DNA of 64,000 bases from Kaistia defluvii. GTDB lineage: Bacteria > Pseudomonadota > Alphaproteobacteria > Rhizobiales > Kaistiaceae. Within the stretch, counting starts at the first letter, position 1; every line of letters begins with the position of its first letter. The DNA lies in the NCBI RefSeq assembly GCF_026343955.1, contig NZ_JAPKNI010000007.1:62001-126000 (forward strand), read 5' to 3'. The notes beneath the pieces were generated by a model. The model searched no databases. It saw nothing but the letters and a program-made list of their open reading frames with translations, and was not told the origin of the DNA. A program made the translations under genes and the position numbers. Of the stretch, positions 54,093 through 63,681 are shown in pieces.

Positions 54093-55325
54093 TCAAGCTT
54101 TCTCCCTGCCGGCCGCTTTACGCTGCCAGAACGACCAGGCGAGGGCAGCGAGGCTCAACATCACAACCGGGAAGACGATCATGTTGATGAAGGCCCAGCC
54201 GGGTCCGCCGATCAGCTTGCCGGAGAGCAGCGATGCCGTAGCCGCCGAACCTAAGACAAGGAAATCATTCAGACCCTGTACCTTGCCCCGCTCCTCGGGA
54301 CGATAGGTTTCCGCCAGCATTGCCGTGGCGCCGATGAAGCCGAAGTTCCAGCCGAAGCCGAGCAGGATCAGCGTGATCCAGAAATGCGCCAGCGTGATCC
54401 CGGAGATGCCGACGACAGCGCAGGCGACCAGTAGCGCCATGCCGGCGATGACGATTCGGTCCTTGCCGAATCGAACAATCAGCTTGCCGGTGAAAAAGCT
54501 CGGTCCGTACATGGCCAGAACATGCCACTGGATGCCCAATGCGGCGTCGCTCTGGGTCAGGCCGCAACCGATCATGGCGAGCGGCGCCGCCGTCATGACG
54601 AGGCTCATCAGCGCGTAGGACGAGATCGCGCAAAGAACTGCCGCGATGAAGCGAGGCTGGCGCGCAATCACGGCAAGCGGCCGTCCTCCCGATGCATTCA
54701 GCAGCCTTGCCGCATGCGCCGGCGGCGGCGCGACATCCCGCAACAGGCTCGCGATCAGCAGGCCGATACAGCCCAGGATCGCCGCCGCGAGGAAGCTGCC
54801 GGCAAACATAATCGGGCTCAGCCAGTCATTGGTGAAGATCACCGTCTGCGGGCCGATGATGCCGGAGAACATGCCGCCGGCCATCACCAGTGACATCGCC
54901 TTGGTGCGCACCGCCGGGCTGCCGGCGTCGATCGCGGCGAAACGATATTGCTGGTTGAAGGCGCCCGACATGCCGACCAGGAAGAGCGAGGCGACGAAAA
55001 GCCAGAACGAGCCCTGCATCAGCGCGAACACCGCCAGCAGGCCGCCCAGAATGGCGGGCGCGGCGCCCAGCACGAACCCCTTGCGTCGGCCGATCCGGGT
55101 CATCAGGATGGCGGCGGGAATGGTCGTCAGCGCCGCGCCCACGGTGGAGGCGGTGACCGGCAACGTCGCCAGCGACTTGTCGGCCCCGAGCAGGTAGAAG
55201 CCGGCAAGGCCGCCCAGCGTCACCGCGATGGGAAGGATGGACGCGTTGACCGCATTGGCCGCCATCAGCACGACGGCGTTGCGGCGGACCTGACGATCCA
55301 GTTCGATGGAATTCTGGGTATCCAC
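54093..55325 (-). CDS. MFS transporter
   Basis: 410 residues from a GTG at 55325 with AGGAGA eight bases upstream. Twelve membrane helices; the loop-2/3 motif is modified to TRIGRRKGFVLG. NQQYRFAAIDAG in helix 4-5 and ETYRPEERGKVQGLND in loop 8-9 are conserved in a group of uncharacterised bacterial MFS proteins. The substrate is unknown. It lies 77 bp downstream of thiL on the same strand. Confidence 0.88.
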   Translation of the reverse strand: MDTQNSIELDRQVRRNAVVLMAANAVNASILPIAVTLGGLAGFYLLGADKSLATLPVTASTVGAALTTIPAAILMTRIGRRKGFVLGAAPAILGGLLAVFALMQGSFWLFVASLFLVGMSGAFNQQYRFAAIDAGSPAVRTKAMSLVMAGGMFSGIIGPQTVIFTNDWLSPIMFAGSFLAAAILGCIGLLIASLLRDVAPPPAHAARLLNASGGRPLAVIARQPRFIAAVLCAISSYALMSLVMTAAPLAMIGCGLTQSDAALGIQWHVLAMYGPSFFTGKLIVRFGKDRIVIAGMALLVACAVVGISGITLAHFWITLILLGFGWNFGFIGATAMLAETYRPEERGKVQGLNDFLVLGSAATASLLSGKLIGGPGWAFINMIVFPVVMLSLAALAWSFWQRKAAGREKA

Positions 55326-55402
55326 GAGCGCTCTCCTGCGCCCGTCCGGAATCGGCAGCGCTGTGTCGAGGCAAAATCGTCTAGCAGAAAAGTGGATGGC
55401 GA

Positions 55403-56398
55403 TCAGAAATGATCGTGCGAAGACCGTCCGAGCGAAATGATGTTCCCTTGCGCGTCGGTCAGGACCGGCGGCCCCTGCCCCTCGATCACGCGACCGATCA
55501 CCGCCACCGGAATGCCGGCGCGGTCGGCGGCAGCCTGGTAGGCGGCAAACCGCGCTTCCGGCATGGTGGTCAGGATTTCATAGTCGTCGCCGCCGGTGAC
55601 GACGCTGGCGAACGCCGTCGGATCGGTCGCGATCAGCGCCCGCGCGGCATCGGAAAGCGGCACGCGCGCCGCCTCGACCACGGCCGAGACGCCCGAGGTG
55701 CGGGTGATATGGCCGAGGTCGCCGATCAGCCCGTCCGAAATATCCAGCGAAGCAGAAGCGAAGCTGCGGACGGCTTCCGCGAGCCCGAGGCGGGGTTGGG
55801 GATGCAGGTAGCGGTCGAGCAGGTGGGAAGCCCCCTCGCCCGCCGCGCTGCCATCGAGCGTGCCCAGCCGCAGCCGCAGGCCGAGCGCCGCGTCGCCAAT
55901 CGTGCCGGACACGACGATGACATCGCCAGGCGCCGCCCCGGCACGACGGACGATGCTGCCTGCCGGCACCTGGCCAAGCGCGGTGACGGAGAGCATCAAC
56001 CCGTCCGGGGATTTGACCGTGTCGCCGCCGAGCAGCGGAACGCCGTAGCGCAGCTGGTCTTCGGCGAGACCCGCCGAAAAGCCGGCCATCCAGTCTTCCG
56101 TCCAGTCGGCGGGCAGCGCCAGCCCGAGCAGATAGCCGATCGGCGTCGCGCCCTTGGCGGCAAGGTCGGAAAAATTGACCCGAAGCGCCTTGCGGGCGAT
56201 CGATCCGGGCGGATCGTCGGGAAAGAAGTGAACCCCTGCCGCGACCATGTCCTTGGTCAGGACGAGGTCAAAACCGGGCTCCGGACGCAGCAGCGCCGCG
56301 TCATCGGTCAGGCCGAAAGCACCGGGATCATCCGCCAGCGGGCGGAGATAGCGGGCTATCATGCCGAACTCGCCGGGACGTCCCCCCCGCTCCGGCAT
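55403..56398 (-). CDS. thiL: Thiamine-monophosphate kinase
   Basis: 331 residues. GEFGMIARYLRPLA, LTDDAALLRPEPG, TKDMVAAGVHFFPD, RKALRVNFSDLAAKGATPIG (20), LLGGDTVKSPDGLMLSVTALG (core GGDTVKSPDG) and LDISDGLIGDLGHI are the AIR-synthase-like ThiL motifs. It makes thiamine diphosphate. It starts 2 bp after nusB, in the conserved order ribH-nusB-thiL. Confidence 0.94.
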   Translation of the reverse strand: MPERGGRPGEFGMIARYLRPLADDPGAFGLTDDAALLRPEPGFDLVLTKDMVAAGVHFFPDDPPGSIARKALRVNFSDLAAKGATPIGYLLGLALPADWTEDWMAGFSAGLAEDQLRYGVPLLGGDTVKSPDGLMLSVTALGQVPAGSIVRRAGAAPGDVIVVSGTIGDAALGLRLRLGTLDGSAAGEGASHLLDRYLHPQPRLGLAEAVRSFASASLDISDGLIGDLGHITRTSGVSAVVEAARVPLSDAARALIATDPTAFASVVTGGDDYEILTTMPEARFAAYQAAADRAGIPVAVIGRVIEGQGPPVLTDAQGNIISLGRSSHDHF

Positions 56399-56400
56399 GC

Positions 56401-56922
56401 TCAGCCCTTGTCGTCTTGCGGCTCGTCGCTGAACTCGTCGGCACGCAACCTGCGGGCCACCGTGTCGAGGACGCCATTGACCATGCGCGGCTCGTCACCG
56501 ACGCCGAAAAAGGCGCGGGCGATGTCGACATATTCGGTGATGACGACGCGCGCCGGCACGTCCTTGCGGCCCATCAGTTCGTACGCGCCGCAGCGCAGGA
56601 TGGCGCGGAGCGTCACGTCGATGCGCTTCAGCGGCCAGTCCGAGGTCAGCGAGACATGAATCGCCGGGTCGAGGTTGCGCTGCTCGCGCACGACGCCGGC
56701 GATGACGTCACGGAAGAAAGCGGCGTCGGCATCGCGATACTGGTCGCCATCGACTTCCTTGCCGAGGCGATAATTCTCGAATTCGGCAACGACTTCCGTC
56801 AGGGCCGCGCCGCCGACATCAAGCTGGTAGAGCGCCTGTACGGCCGCGAGCCGGGCCGCCCCCCGCTGGTTGGCCGGACGGAACATCCGCGGCGTCGGCG
56901 GGGCTTTGTCAGCGGTGGTCAT
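56401..56922 (-). CDS. nusB: Transcription antitermination factor NusB
   Basis: 173 residues. [19 protein letters not shown] near residue 20 is the typical start of the NusB helical domain, and [21 protein letters not shown] with [11 protein letters not shown] closes it (cores LRCGAYEL and EYVDIA). It binds boxA RNA with NusE during rRNA transcription. Two bases separate it from ribH upstream and from thiL downstream. Confidence 0.94.
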   Translation of the reverse strand: MTTADKAPPTPRMFRPANQRGAARLAAVQALYQLDVGGAALTEVVAEFENYRLGKEVDGDQYRDADAAFFRDVIAGVVREQRNLDPAIHVSLTSDWPLKRIDVTLRAILRCGAYELMGRKDVPARVVITEYVDIARAFFGVGDEPRMVNGVLDTVARRLRADEFSDEPQDDKG

Positions 56923-56924
56923 GA

Positions 56925-57377
56925 TCAGAGGCCGAATTTGCTGCGAAGGGCGACCATGGCGAGCGCGGCCTCGGCGGCGGCGCCGCCCTTGTTCTTCTCG
57001 CTGACGCGGGCGCGGGCATAGGCCTGCGCATCATTCTCGACGGTCAGGATGCCATTGCCGATCGCCAGCGACTCGATCACGGCCATGTCCATGATGGCGC
57101 GGGCCGACTCGTTGGCGACGATGTCGTAATGCGAGGTCTCGCCGCGGATCACGCAGCCGAGCACCACGAAGCCGTCATAGCTGACCTCGTCCTCATCCAT
57201 CGCGGCAAGCGCCATCGAAAGGGCCGCCGGGATCTCGAGCACGCCGGGCACCGAAACGCGATCGAAAGTCGCGCCGGCAGCCTCGATGGCGATCTTGGCG
57301 CCATTGAAAAGCTCGTCCGAGATCTCGTCATAGAAACGGGCGTCGATGACGAGGAGATGGGGGGCCGATTCGCTCAT
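56925..57377 (-). CDS. ribH: 6,7-dimethyl-8-ribityllumazine synthase
   Basis: 150 residues from the ATG at 57377. Motifs: [30 protein letters not shown] (substrate loop), [19 protein letters not shown] with the conserved GETSHYD and catalytic histidine, and [16 protein letters not shown]. It condenses the ribitylaminopyrimidine with dihydroxybutanone phosphate. It is separated from ribE by about 180 bp in which I see no FMN riboswitch. Confidence 0.94.
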   Translation of the reverse strand: MSESAPHLLVIDARFYDEISDELFNGAKIAIEAAGATFDRVSVPGVLEIPAALSMALAAMDEDEVSYDGFVVLGCVIRGETSHYDIVANESARAIMDMAVIESLAIGNGILTVENDAQAYARARVSEKNKGGAAAEAALAMVALRSKFGL

Positions 57378-57556
57378 GTTGAGGCTCTCACTTTGACCGG
57401 TCACCCGGATAGGAACGGGCGGCAGGTGAACCACGCGGGTCCATGCTGTGTAAAGGGAAAAGACGCCGCAGCCGCTGCCCTCGCCGCCTTGCCGAGAACT
57501 TGGCGCGCCGCTTTGGCGTGGCGTGGCCGCGTGACCCTGCCGTTTGAACTTCCAGC

Positions 57557-58168
57557 TTACGCGGCTTCCGTCAGCCGTGCCACATAGCGCGCCATCTGGT
57601 CGACTTCGAGATGCACCCGGTCGCCGATCTTGCGCGCGCCCCAGGTCGTGACATCCGGGCTCAGCGTATGCGGGATCAGCAGAACCGAAAACTGATTGCC
57701 CTCGACCCAGTTGACCGTCAGCGAGGTCCCGTCGAGCGCGACCGACCCCTTGGTGGCGATGAAGCGGGCCAGGCTTGGCGGCGCCTCGAAGACGAAGCGG
57801 GTCGTTTCCCCCAGATCCTCGCGGTTGACGATGTTCGCGAGGCCGTCGACATGGCCGGAGACCATATGGCCGCCGAGTTCGTCACCAATCTTCAGCGCCC
57901 GTTCCAGGTTGATCATCTCGCCCGCCTGCCAGTTGCCGACCTCGGTCAGCGCCAGGGTTTCCGGCGCAGCCTCGACGTCAAAGAAGGTGCGCCCGTTCGG
58001 CTGCGGATCGATCGAGATCACCGTCAGGCAGACGCCGGCGCAGGCGATCGACGCACCGATGGCGATCGAGGCCGCGTCATAGCGGCTGTCGATGGTGATC
58101 TTGTTGACGTCGTTGCGCCGCTCGACCGCCGCGACCTTGCCGACGTCGGTGATGATGCCCGTGAACAT
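57557..58168 (-). CDS. ribE: Riboflavin synthase, alpha subunit
   Basis: 203 residues with two lumazine-binding domains. MFTGIITDVGKVAAVE is the diagnostic start, GASIACAGVCLTVISID and LGGHMVSGHVDGLANI close domain 1, and KGSVALDGTSLTVNWVEG and IPHTLSPDVT belong to domain 2. It converts two lumazine molecules into riboflavin. It begins 2 bp after ribD. Confidence 0.94.
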   Translation of the reverse strand: MFTGIITDVGKVAAVERRNDVNKITIDSRYDAASIAIGASIACAGVCLTVISIDPQPNGRTFFDVEAAPETLALTEVGNWQAGEMINLERALKIGDELGGHMVSGHVDGLANIVNREDLGETTRFVFEAPPSLARFIATKGSVALDGTSLTVNWVEGNQFSVLLIPHTLSPDVTTWGARKIGDRVHLEVDQMARYVARLTEAA

Positions 58169-58170
58169 GC

Positions 58171-59310
58171 TCAGACTGCCCTTTCGTAGCGAACCATTCG
58201 GTCTTCGCCGAGGCGCGCCTCCTCGACGCGGCGGAAGCGCGGACTGCGCTCGATCGCCGAGAGCGCGCCTCCGGCCAGCGCCCGGACGCCATCCGGCCCG
58301 ACCACCACCGGCGCGTGAAACAGGACCACCTCGTCGAGCAGGCCGCGCCCCAGCAGCGAGGCCGCAACCTTGGCGCCGCCCTCGGCGAGCAGGCGCGTGA
58401 CGCCGCGCTCGGCCAGCAGGCGCATGGCGGCCTCGATATCGATGCCGCCCGAACCCGTGCCGACCGGCAGGACCTCGACGCCGGCATCCAGCAAAGCCTG
58501 GCGATGGGCAAGCGGCGCCTCGGAACTGCAGACGACCCACAGCGCCGTGTCGGACGCGCTCTTCACCAAAGACGATTTTGGTGAGAGCCGTGCCTGGGTA
58601 TCGAGAACGACGCGGATCGGCGAGTGCGCCCGCAATCCGGGGACGCGGACGATAAGGCTCGGATCGTCAACCATGGCGGTTCCGATGCCGATCAGCGTCG
58701 CGTCCGCCTCGATGCGCATCGTCTGCAGGCGGGCAAAAGCCTCGCGGCCCGACACCAGCATCCGCTCTCCCGTCAAGCGGCCGATCATGCCATCGGCGGA
58801 AACCGCGAGTTTCAGCGTAATGTGCGGCCGGCCATGGCTGAGCACGGAAATCGGCCCGGCCACCAGCCGTCGCGCGTCGTCGCCGAGGATGCCAGTGGTC
58901 ACCGCGATGCCGGCATCGCGCAATTGCGCATGGCCTCGTCCCGCTATGCGTGGATCGGGGCTCTCCAGGGCGCTGACGACCCGCGCCACGCCCGCCTCGA
59001 TCAGGGCGGCGACATCGGAAGGGCCATTGCTGGAATCCGGCGACGGCTCGAGCGTGGTGTAGACCGTCGCGCCGCGCGCGGATTCGCCCGCCATGGCGAG
59101 CGCCTCGATCTCGGCGTGGGTCACCCCGCCGGCCGAGGTGGTGCCCCGGCCCAGGATGACGGGCTCATCGCCCAGATGGCCGATGACGAGCGCGCCGACC
59201 GGTGGCGCGGGCGCCGTCGTGCCCAGATTGCGCCGGCCGAAACGGAGCGCCACGGCCATGAGCCGGCGGTCCATCTCGGCATCCGCGTTGGCTGCCCGCT
59301 CTGTCGCCAT
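58171..59310 (-). CDS. ribD: RibD-like protein: intact reductase domain, deaminase domain without zinc cysteines
   Basis: 379 residues from the ATG at 59310. The C-terminal reductase domain looks complete (TLKLAVSADGMIG, ADATLIGIGTAMVDDPSL, IRVVLDT, LLAEGGAKVAASLL). In the N-terminal deaminase domain H65 and E67 (THAE) remain, but PCSHHGRTPPC of E. coli RibD is replaced by PSPDSSNGPSD, leaving S90 and D99 where the zinc cysteines should be. PNPNVG is also changed to PAPPVG. The deaminase half is therefore predicted inactive. It sits in the normal nrdR-ribD-ribE context. Confidence 0.88.
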   Translation of the reverse strand: MATERAANADAEMDRRLMAVALRFGRRNLGTTAPAPPVGALVIGHLGDEPVILGRGTTSAGGVTHAEIEALAMAGESARGATVYTTLEPSPDSSNGPSDVAALIEAGVARVVSALESPDPRIAGRGHAQLRDAGIAVTTGILGDDARRLVAGPISVLSHGRPHITLKLAVSADGMIGRLTGERMLVSGREAFARLQTMRIEADATLIGIGTAMVDDPSLIVRVPGLRAHSPIRVVLDTQARLSPKSSLVKSASDTALWVVCSSEAPLAHRQALLDAGVEVLPVGTGSGGIDIEAAMRLLAERGVTRLLAEGGAKVAASLLGRGLLDEVVLFHAPVVVGPDGVRALAGGALSAIERSPRFRRVEEARLGEDRMVRYERAV

Positions 59311-59353
59311 ACGATACCCCGCAGATCGTTCCAGCGACGCCGCGCGCGGCGTC

Positions 59354-59833
59354 CTAATCCCGTTCGTCGTCTTCCGGCAGATCCTGAGACGAAAGCTCGT
59401 CCAGCACGGCGGAGAAGTCCTTGGCCTCGCGGAAATTGCGATAGACCGAGGCAAAGCGGACATAGGCGACGTCATCAAGGCCCTTCAGCGCCTCCATGAC
59501 ATAGACGCCGATCTGCTCGGCATTGATCTCGCTCTCGCCGCTGCTTTCGAGCTGGCGAACGACGCCGTTGATCATCCGCTCGACACGATCGGGATCGACC
59601 GGCCGCTTGCGCAGCGCGACCTGGACCGAACGCATCAGCTTGTCGCGATCGAAGGGAACGCGCCGGCCGCTCTTCTTCAGAACGATCAGCTCCCGCAGCT
59701 GAATCCGCTCGAAGGTCGTGAAACGACCGCCGCAATCCGCGCAGACCCGCCGCCGCCGGATGGACGTATTGTCCTCCGACGGGCGGGAGTCCTTCACCTG
59801 CGTGTCGTCGCTACCGCAATAGGGACAACGCAT
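59354..59833 (-). CDS. nrdR: Transcriptional repressor NrdR
   Basis: 159 residues. The zinc ribbon has MRCPYCG (C3, C6) and CADCGGRF (C31, C34) with RRRVC between. The ATP-cone follows: [21 protein letters not shown] and [21 protein letters not shown] (cores [14 protein letters not shown] and [12 protein letters not shown]). It represses ribonucleotide reductase genes according to nucleotide state. It lies 12 bp after glyA. Confidence 0.95.
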   Translation of the reverse strand: MRCPYCGSDDTQVKDSRPSEDNTSIRRRRVCADCGGRFTTFERIQLRELIVLKKSGRRVPFDRDKLMRSVQVALRKRPVDPDRVERMINGVVRQLESSGESEINAEQIGVYVMEALKGLDDVAYVRFASVYRNFREAKDFSAVLDELSSQDLPEDDERD

Positions 59834-59845
59834 GGGTATCCCCGA

Positions 59846-61153
<1,308 letters not shown>

Positions 61154-61245
61154 GGGCGGTCCATCCTGTTGGCGGTACCGGATATGTGCCAATGACGGCA
61201 CGGCCGGAACCCGGGCGGCGTACCATATGTAGGGGTAGACGCCAA

Positions 61246-61268
61246 GAAAAAGGGCCTCATCGGCCCTT
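61246..61268 (-). terminator. Terminator of the L,D-transpeptidase transcript
   Basis: On the minus strand AAGGGCC, a five-base loop, GGCCCTT then TTTCTT. It lies between the L,D-transpeptidase stop (61333) and glyA (61153), so it should end the former transcript. Confidence 0.75.
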
Positions 61269-61280
61269 CAATTCACGAGG

Positions 61281-61309
61281 GTCGTTTCGCCCTGACGGCG
61301 CGAAACGAC
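61281..61309 (-). promoter_or_regulatory. Perfect 10-bp inverted repeat upstream of the terminator
   Basis: GTCGTTTCGC (61281-61290) and GCGAAACGAC (61300-61309) are exact inverse complements around nine bases. It lies 24 bp after the L,D-transpeptidase stop and about 130 bp before glyA. No T run follows on either strand. It may be an operator or the first stem of a double terminator. Confidence 0.5.
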
Positions 61310-61332
61310 GGGTTTTCCGGCGTGCCAGCGAC

Positions 61333-62625
61333 CTATTGTAGCGCCAGTTGGCCGATGCCATCGCGATTGTAGATGTCATCGCGGAAATGGGTCACGCCAT
61401 CGGCCATCGCCCAGGCGCTGATATATTGCAGGTAAAGCGGCATTTCCGGCTTCGGATTGACGTTCACCTGCTCGCCGGACTTGAAGATCGCGTCGATTCG
61501 CTCGCGCGGGAATTCCGGCGTGTCGCGCAGCAGCCAGCCGATGACCTGGCGGATGTTCTGCACGCGGATGCAGCCCGACGAATCGAAGCGCTGCTCGCGG
61601 CCGAAGATGTCCTTCTGCGGCGTGTCGTGCATGTAGACCTGCTCGTCATTGTGGAACGAGATGCGCACGCTGCCGAGCGAGTTGAAGTCGCCCGGATCCT
61701 GCCGGAACATGTAGCCCTTGGTGGCCTGGTCGGTGTTCCAGTCGATCGACTCGGGCGGCACTTCGACGCCGGCCGAATCGAAGATGCGGATGTGCTTCTT
61801 CGTCAGGTAATCCGGCGACTTCTGCATCAGCGGAATCAGGTCCTTGCGAATGATCGACGCCGGCACGGTCCAGTTCGGATTGAAGCTGATGCGGTAAATC
61901 TTCGTCGCGAGCACCGGCGTGGGCCGATCGACCTTGCCGACGACGGCGGTATGACGCGAGATGACGCGGCCGTTCTCGACCACCTCGATCGCGGCGGCCG
62001 GGATGTTGATCATCACATAGCGATCGCCGAGGAAGCCCGACATGGAACGCAGCCGGACCAGATTGGTCTGCAGCTGACCGAGGCGGACATCGGCCGGGAC
62101 GTTCATCATGTTGATGGTCGACTGGCCGGCGACGCCGTCGGCCGGCAGGCCGTGACGGGCCTGGAAGCGGCGGAGCCCGGCGTCGACATAGGAATCGAAG
62201 GTCTGCGAATTGCCGGCGCCCGCGGCGAGATCGCCGGAAACGGTCAGGCGCTGGCGCAGGATGACGACGTTCGGGTCCTTGAGGCCGAGGCTGAGCTTCT
62301 TGTCGGCCGGAACCATCGGCCAACCGCCGCGGGCGACGATGTCGGTGTAATTCTGGATCGCATATTCCACGGCCTGCGCCGTGTCGGGCGACAGGATTGG
62401 CGCCGAGGTGCGGACCGAGGCGGCTCCGTTCGAGGCGGCATCAAATCCGTCCGACCAGTCGCCGCGGCCACTCTGCAGCACCTGGTTGATCGGATCGACA
62501 TCCTGCGCGAACGCGGCGAGCGGCATCGCGACCGATGCGGCGAGCGCGCCGGCGATCGAGCGCAAGGCGCCCCGGCGCGTCATGGCGGTGGCAGGAAGGA
62601 GAGTGGTGTTCTTTGATCCGGTCAT
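61333..62625 (-). CDS. L,D-transpeptidase (YcbB-like, YkuD catalytic domain)
   Basis: 430 residues from the ATG at 62625; an ATG at 62583 would start directly at the signal peptide MTRRGALRSIAGALAASVAM (20), which has a twin arginine. A peptidoglycan-binding-like domain with FDSYVDAGLRRFQARHGLPADG (core LRRFQARHGL) follows, then the YkuD domain with HTAVVGK, NPNWTVPASII, FHNDEQVYMHDTP and the active-site SSGCIRV. It makes 3-3 crosslinks in peptidoglycan or attaches proteins to it. The MarR gene upstream on the same strand resembles LdtR, a known regulator of such enzymes. Confidence 0.9.
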   Translation of the reverse strand: MTGSKNTTLLPATAMTRRGALRSIAGALAASVAMPLAAFAQDVDPINQVLQSGRGDWSDGFDAASNGAASVRTSAPILSPDTAQAVEYAIQNYTDIVARGGWPMVPADKKLSLGLKDPNVVILRQRLTVSGDLAAGAGNSQTFDSYVDAGLRRFQARHGLPADGVAGQSTINMMNVPADVRLGQLQTNLVRLRSMSGFLGDRYVMINIPAAAIEVVENGRVISRHTAVVGKVDRPTPVLATKIYRISFNPNWTVPASIIRKDLIPLMQKSPDYLTKKHIRIFDSAGVEVPPESIDWNTDQATKGYMFRQDPGDFNSLGSVRISFHNDEQVYMHDTPQKDIFGREQRFDSSGCIRVQNIRQVIGWLLRDTPEFPRERIDAIFKSGEQVNVNPKPEMPLYLQYISAWAMADGVTHFRDDIYNRDGIGQLALQ

Positions 62626-62978
62626 GTCGATACTTCTGGAAGCTCGCTGGTACAGGGAGCCCGCGACCTTCGTCGCCCGCTCCCGATCTTCGACTGCGGC
62701 TCGTACGCGCCGCGAACCCTGAAACACATCTGCTACAACCGGCCTGATGAACCACGCCGCAGGCCGTCTCCATACAGCCGATCCCGGCACAGGACACGGC
62801 CCGATCCGTATGTCTTTGGGTTTCATGGCAGTATGGCGCTTTCATGTCACAGCGCTGCATTGCAGCACCGCTCCACCATGTTGCATCGCGATGGTTACCG
62901 CCGCGTTCATAACCCCCGAACGTGCAAAAGCCCCGGCAGGGGCGGCCGGGGCTTTTGGAAGGTCAGGACAGTCCGTTC
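62626..62978 (-). promoter_or_regulatory. Promoter region of the L,D-transpeptidase gene
   Basis: 353 bp. Next to the ldtR stop is the terminator at 62926-62956. The middle part contains GCTGCA-T-TGCAGC (62854-62866), an inverted repeat of 6 bp with one central base, a reasonable operator candidate. I find no gene in it and no strong -35/-10 pair. Confidence 0.4.
62926..62956 (-). terminator. Intrinsic terminator after the LdtR-type gene
   Basis: AAAAGCCCCGGC pairs with GCCGGGGCTTTT around seven bases; the minus-strand stem ends in TTTT. It should separate the regulator transcript from the L,D-transpeptidase gene. Confidence 0.85.
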
Positions 62979-63491
62979 TCAGAGGCGATACAGGATCTGG
63001 TCGGTCCAGAAGCGCTCGAGGCGCTGCAGCGACCGGTTGAGCTGCTGGAAGTCGTCGACCGCGATGCCGCCGACCTGCTCGATCGACTTCATGTGGCGCT
63101 CATAGACGCCGCCGACGATCGCGGCGACTTGCTGGCCCTTCTCGGTCAGGCTGACGCGGACCGAACGGCGATCCATCCGCGAACGCTGGTGATGGATGTA
63201 GCCCATCTCGACCAGCTTCTTGAGATTGTAGGAGACGTTGGAACCAAGATAGTAGCCGCGGGTGCGCAGTTCGCCGGCGGTCAGTTCGGCGTCGCCGATG
63301 TTGAACAGCAGCAGCGCCTGGACGCTATTGATGTCGGAGCGACCTTCGCGGTCGAACTCGTCCTTGACGACATCGAGAAGGCGGCGATGCAGGCGCTCGA
63401 CGAGCGTTACAGCCTCCATGTAAAGCGGCTTGAGTTCCGAAGTAGACTGGGGCTTGGCGACCGTTTCGACTGCCCGCATTGCGCTGATCAT
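62979..63491 (-). CDS. ldtR: MarR-family regulator, LdtR type
   Basis: 170 residues from the ATG at 63491, which has AGAGG upstream; a TTG at 63518 is possible but less likely. The winged helix covers NSVQALLLFNIGDAELTAGELR, GYYLGSNVSYNLKKLVEMGY and RSRMDRRSVRVSLTEKGQQV (cores given). The long N-terminal helix with YMEAVTLVERLHRRLLDVVK and GYYLGSNVSYNLKKLVE are typical of LdtR, described in Liberibacter as activator of the L,D-transpeptidase gene ldtP. The transpeptidase gene lies directly downstream here. Confidence 0.87.
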   Translation of the reverse strand: MISAMRAVETVAKPQSTSELKPLYMEAVTLVERLHRRLLDVVKDEFDREGRSDINSVQALLLFNIGDAELTAGELRTRGYYLGSNVSYNLKKLVEMGYIHHQRSRMDRRSVRVSLTEKGQQVAAIVGGVYERHMKSIEQVGGIAVDDFQQLNRSLQRLERFWTDQILYRL

Positions 63492-63660
63492 CTTCTCTGC
63501 CTCTTGGTTCCGCGGCAAGTATTGTTCTCACCTCATGACAACGGAACTTATAGGCGGCATTTGAAAATCATCTTAAGGATCAGGCTTAACGTCTGCTTAC
63601 CTCGCAAGTTGGCATTCGAAACGGTTCTTATCGTTAAAAACTTACTATCCGGCCCGTGCG

Positions 63661-63681
63661 AAGCCAGGCGACGCCTGGCTT
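63661..63681 (-). other. Stem-loop after the DUF6163 gene
   Basis: AAGCCAGG (63661-63668) pairs with CCTGGCTT (63674-63681) around CGACG, directly next to the stop of the DUF6163 gene. There is no T run, so it is at best a weak terminator or a 3' stabiliser. The 190 bp from here to the LdtR start are A/T-rich and must contain its promoter, though I cannot fix the boxes. Confidence 0.4.

Noticed and set aside
57378-57556. FMN riboswitch between ribE and ribH
   Set aside because: The gap is GC-rich and could fold, but I could not find the conserved RFN core motifs in order.
61154-61332. Glycine or SAM riboswitch upstream of glyA
   Set aside because: Only a terminator and a simple inverted repeat are visible; no riboswitch core sequence is recognisable.
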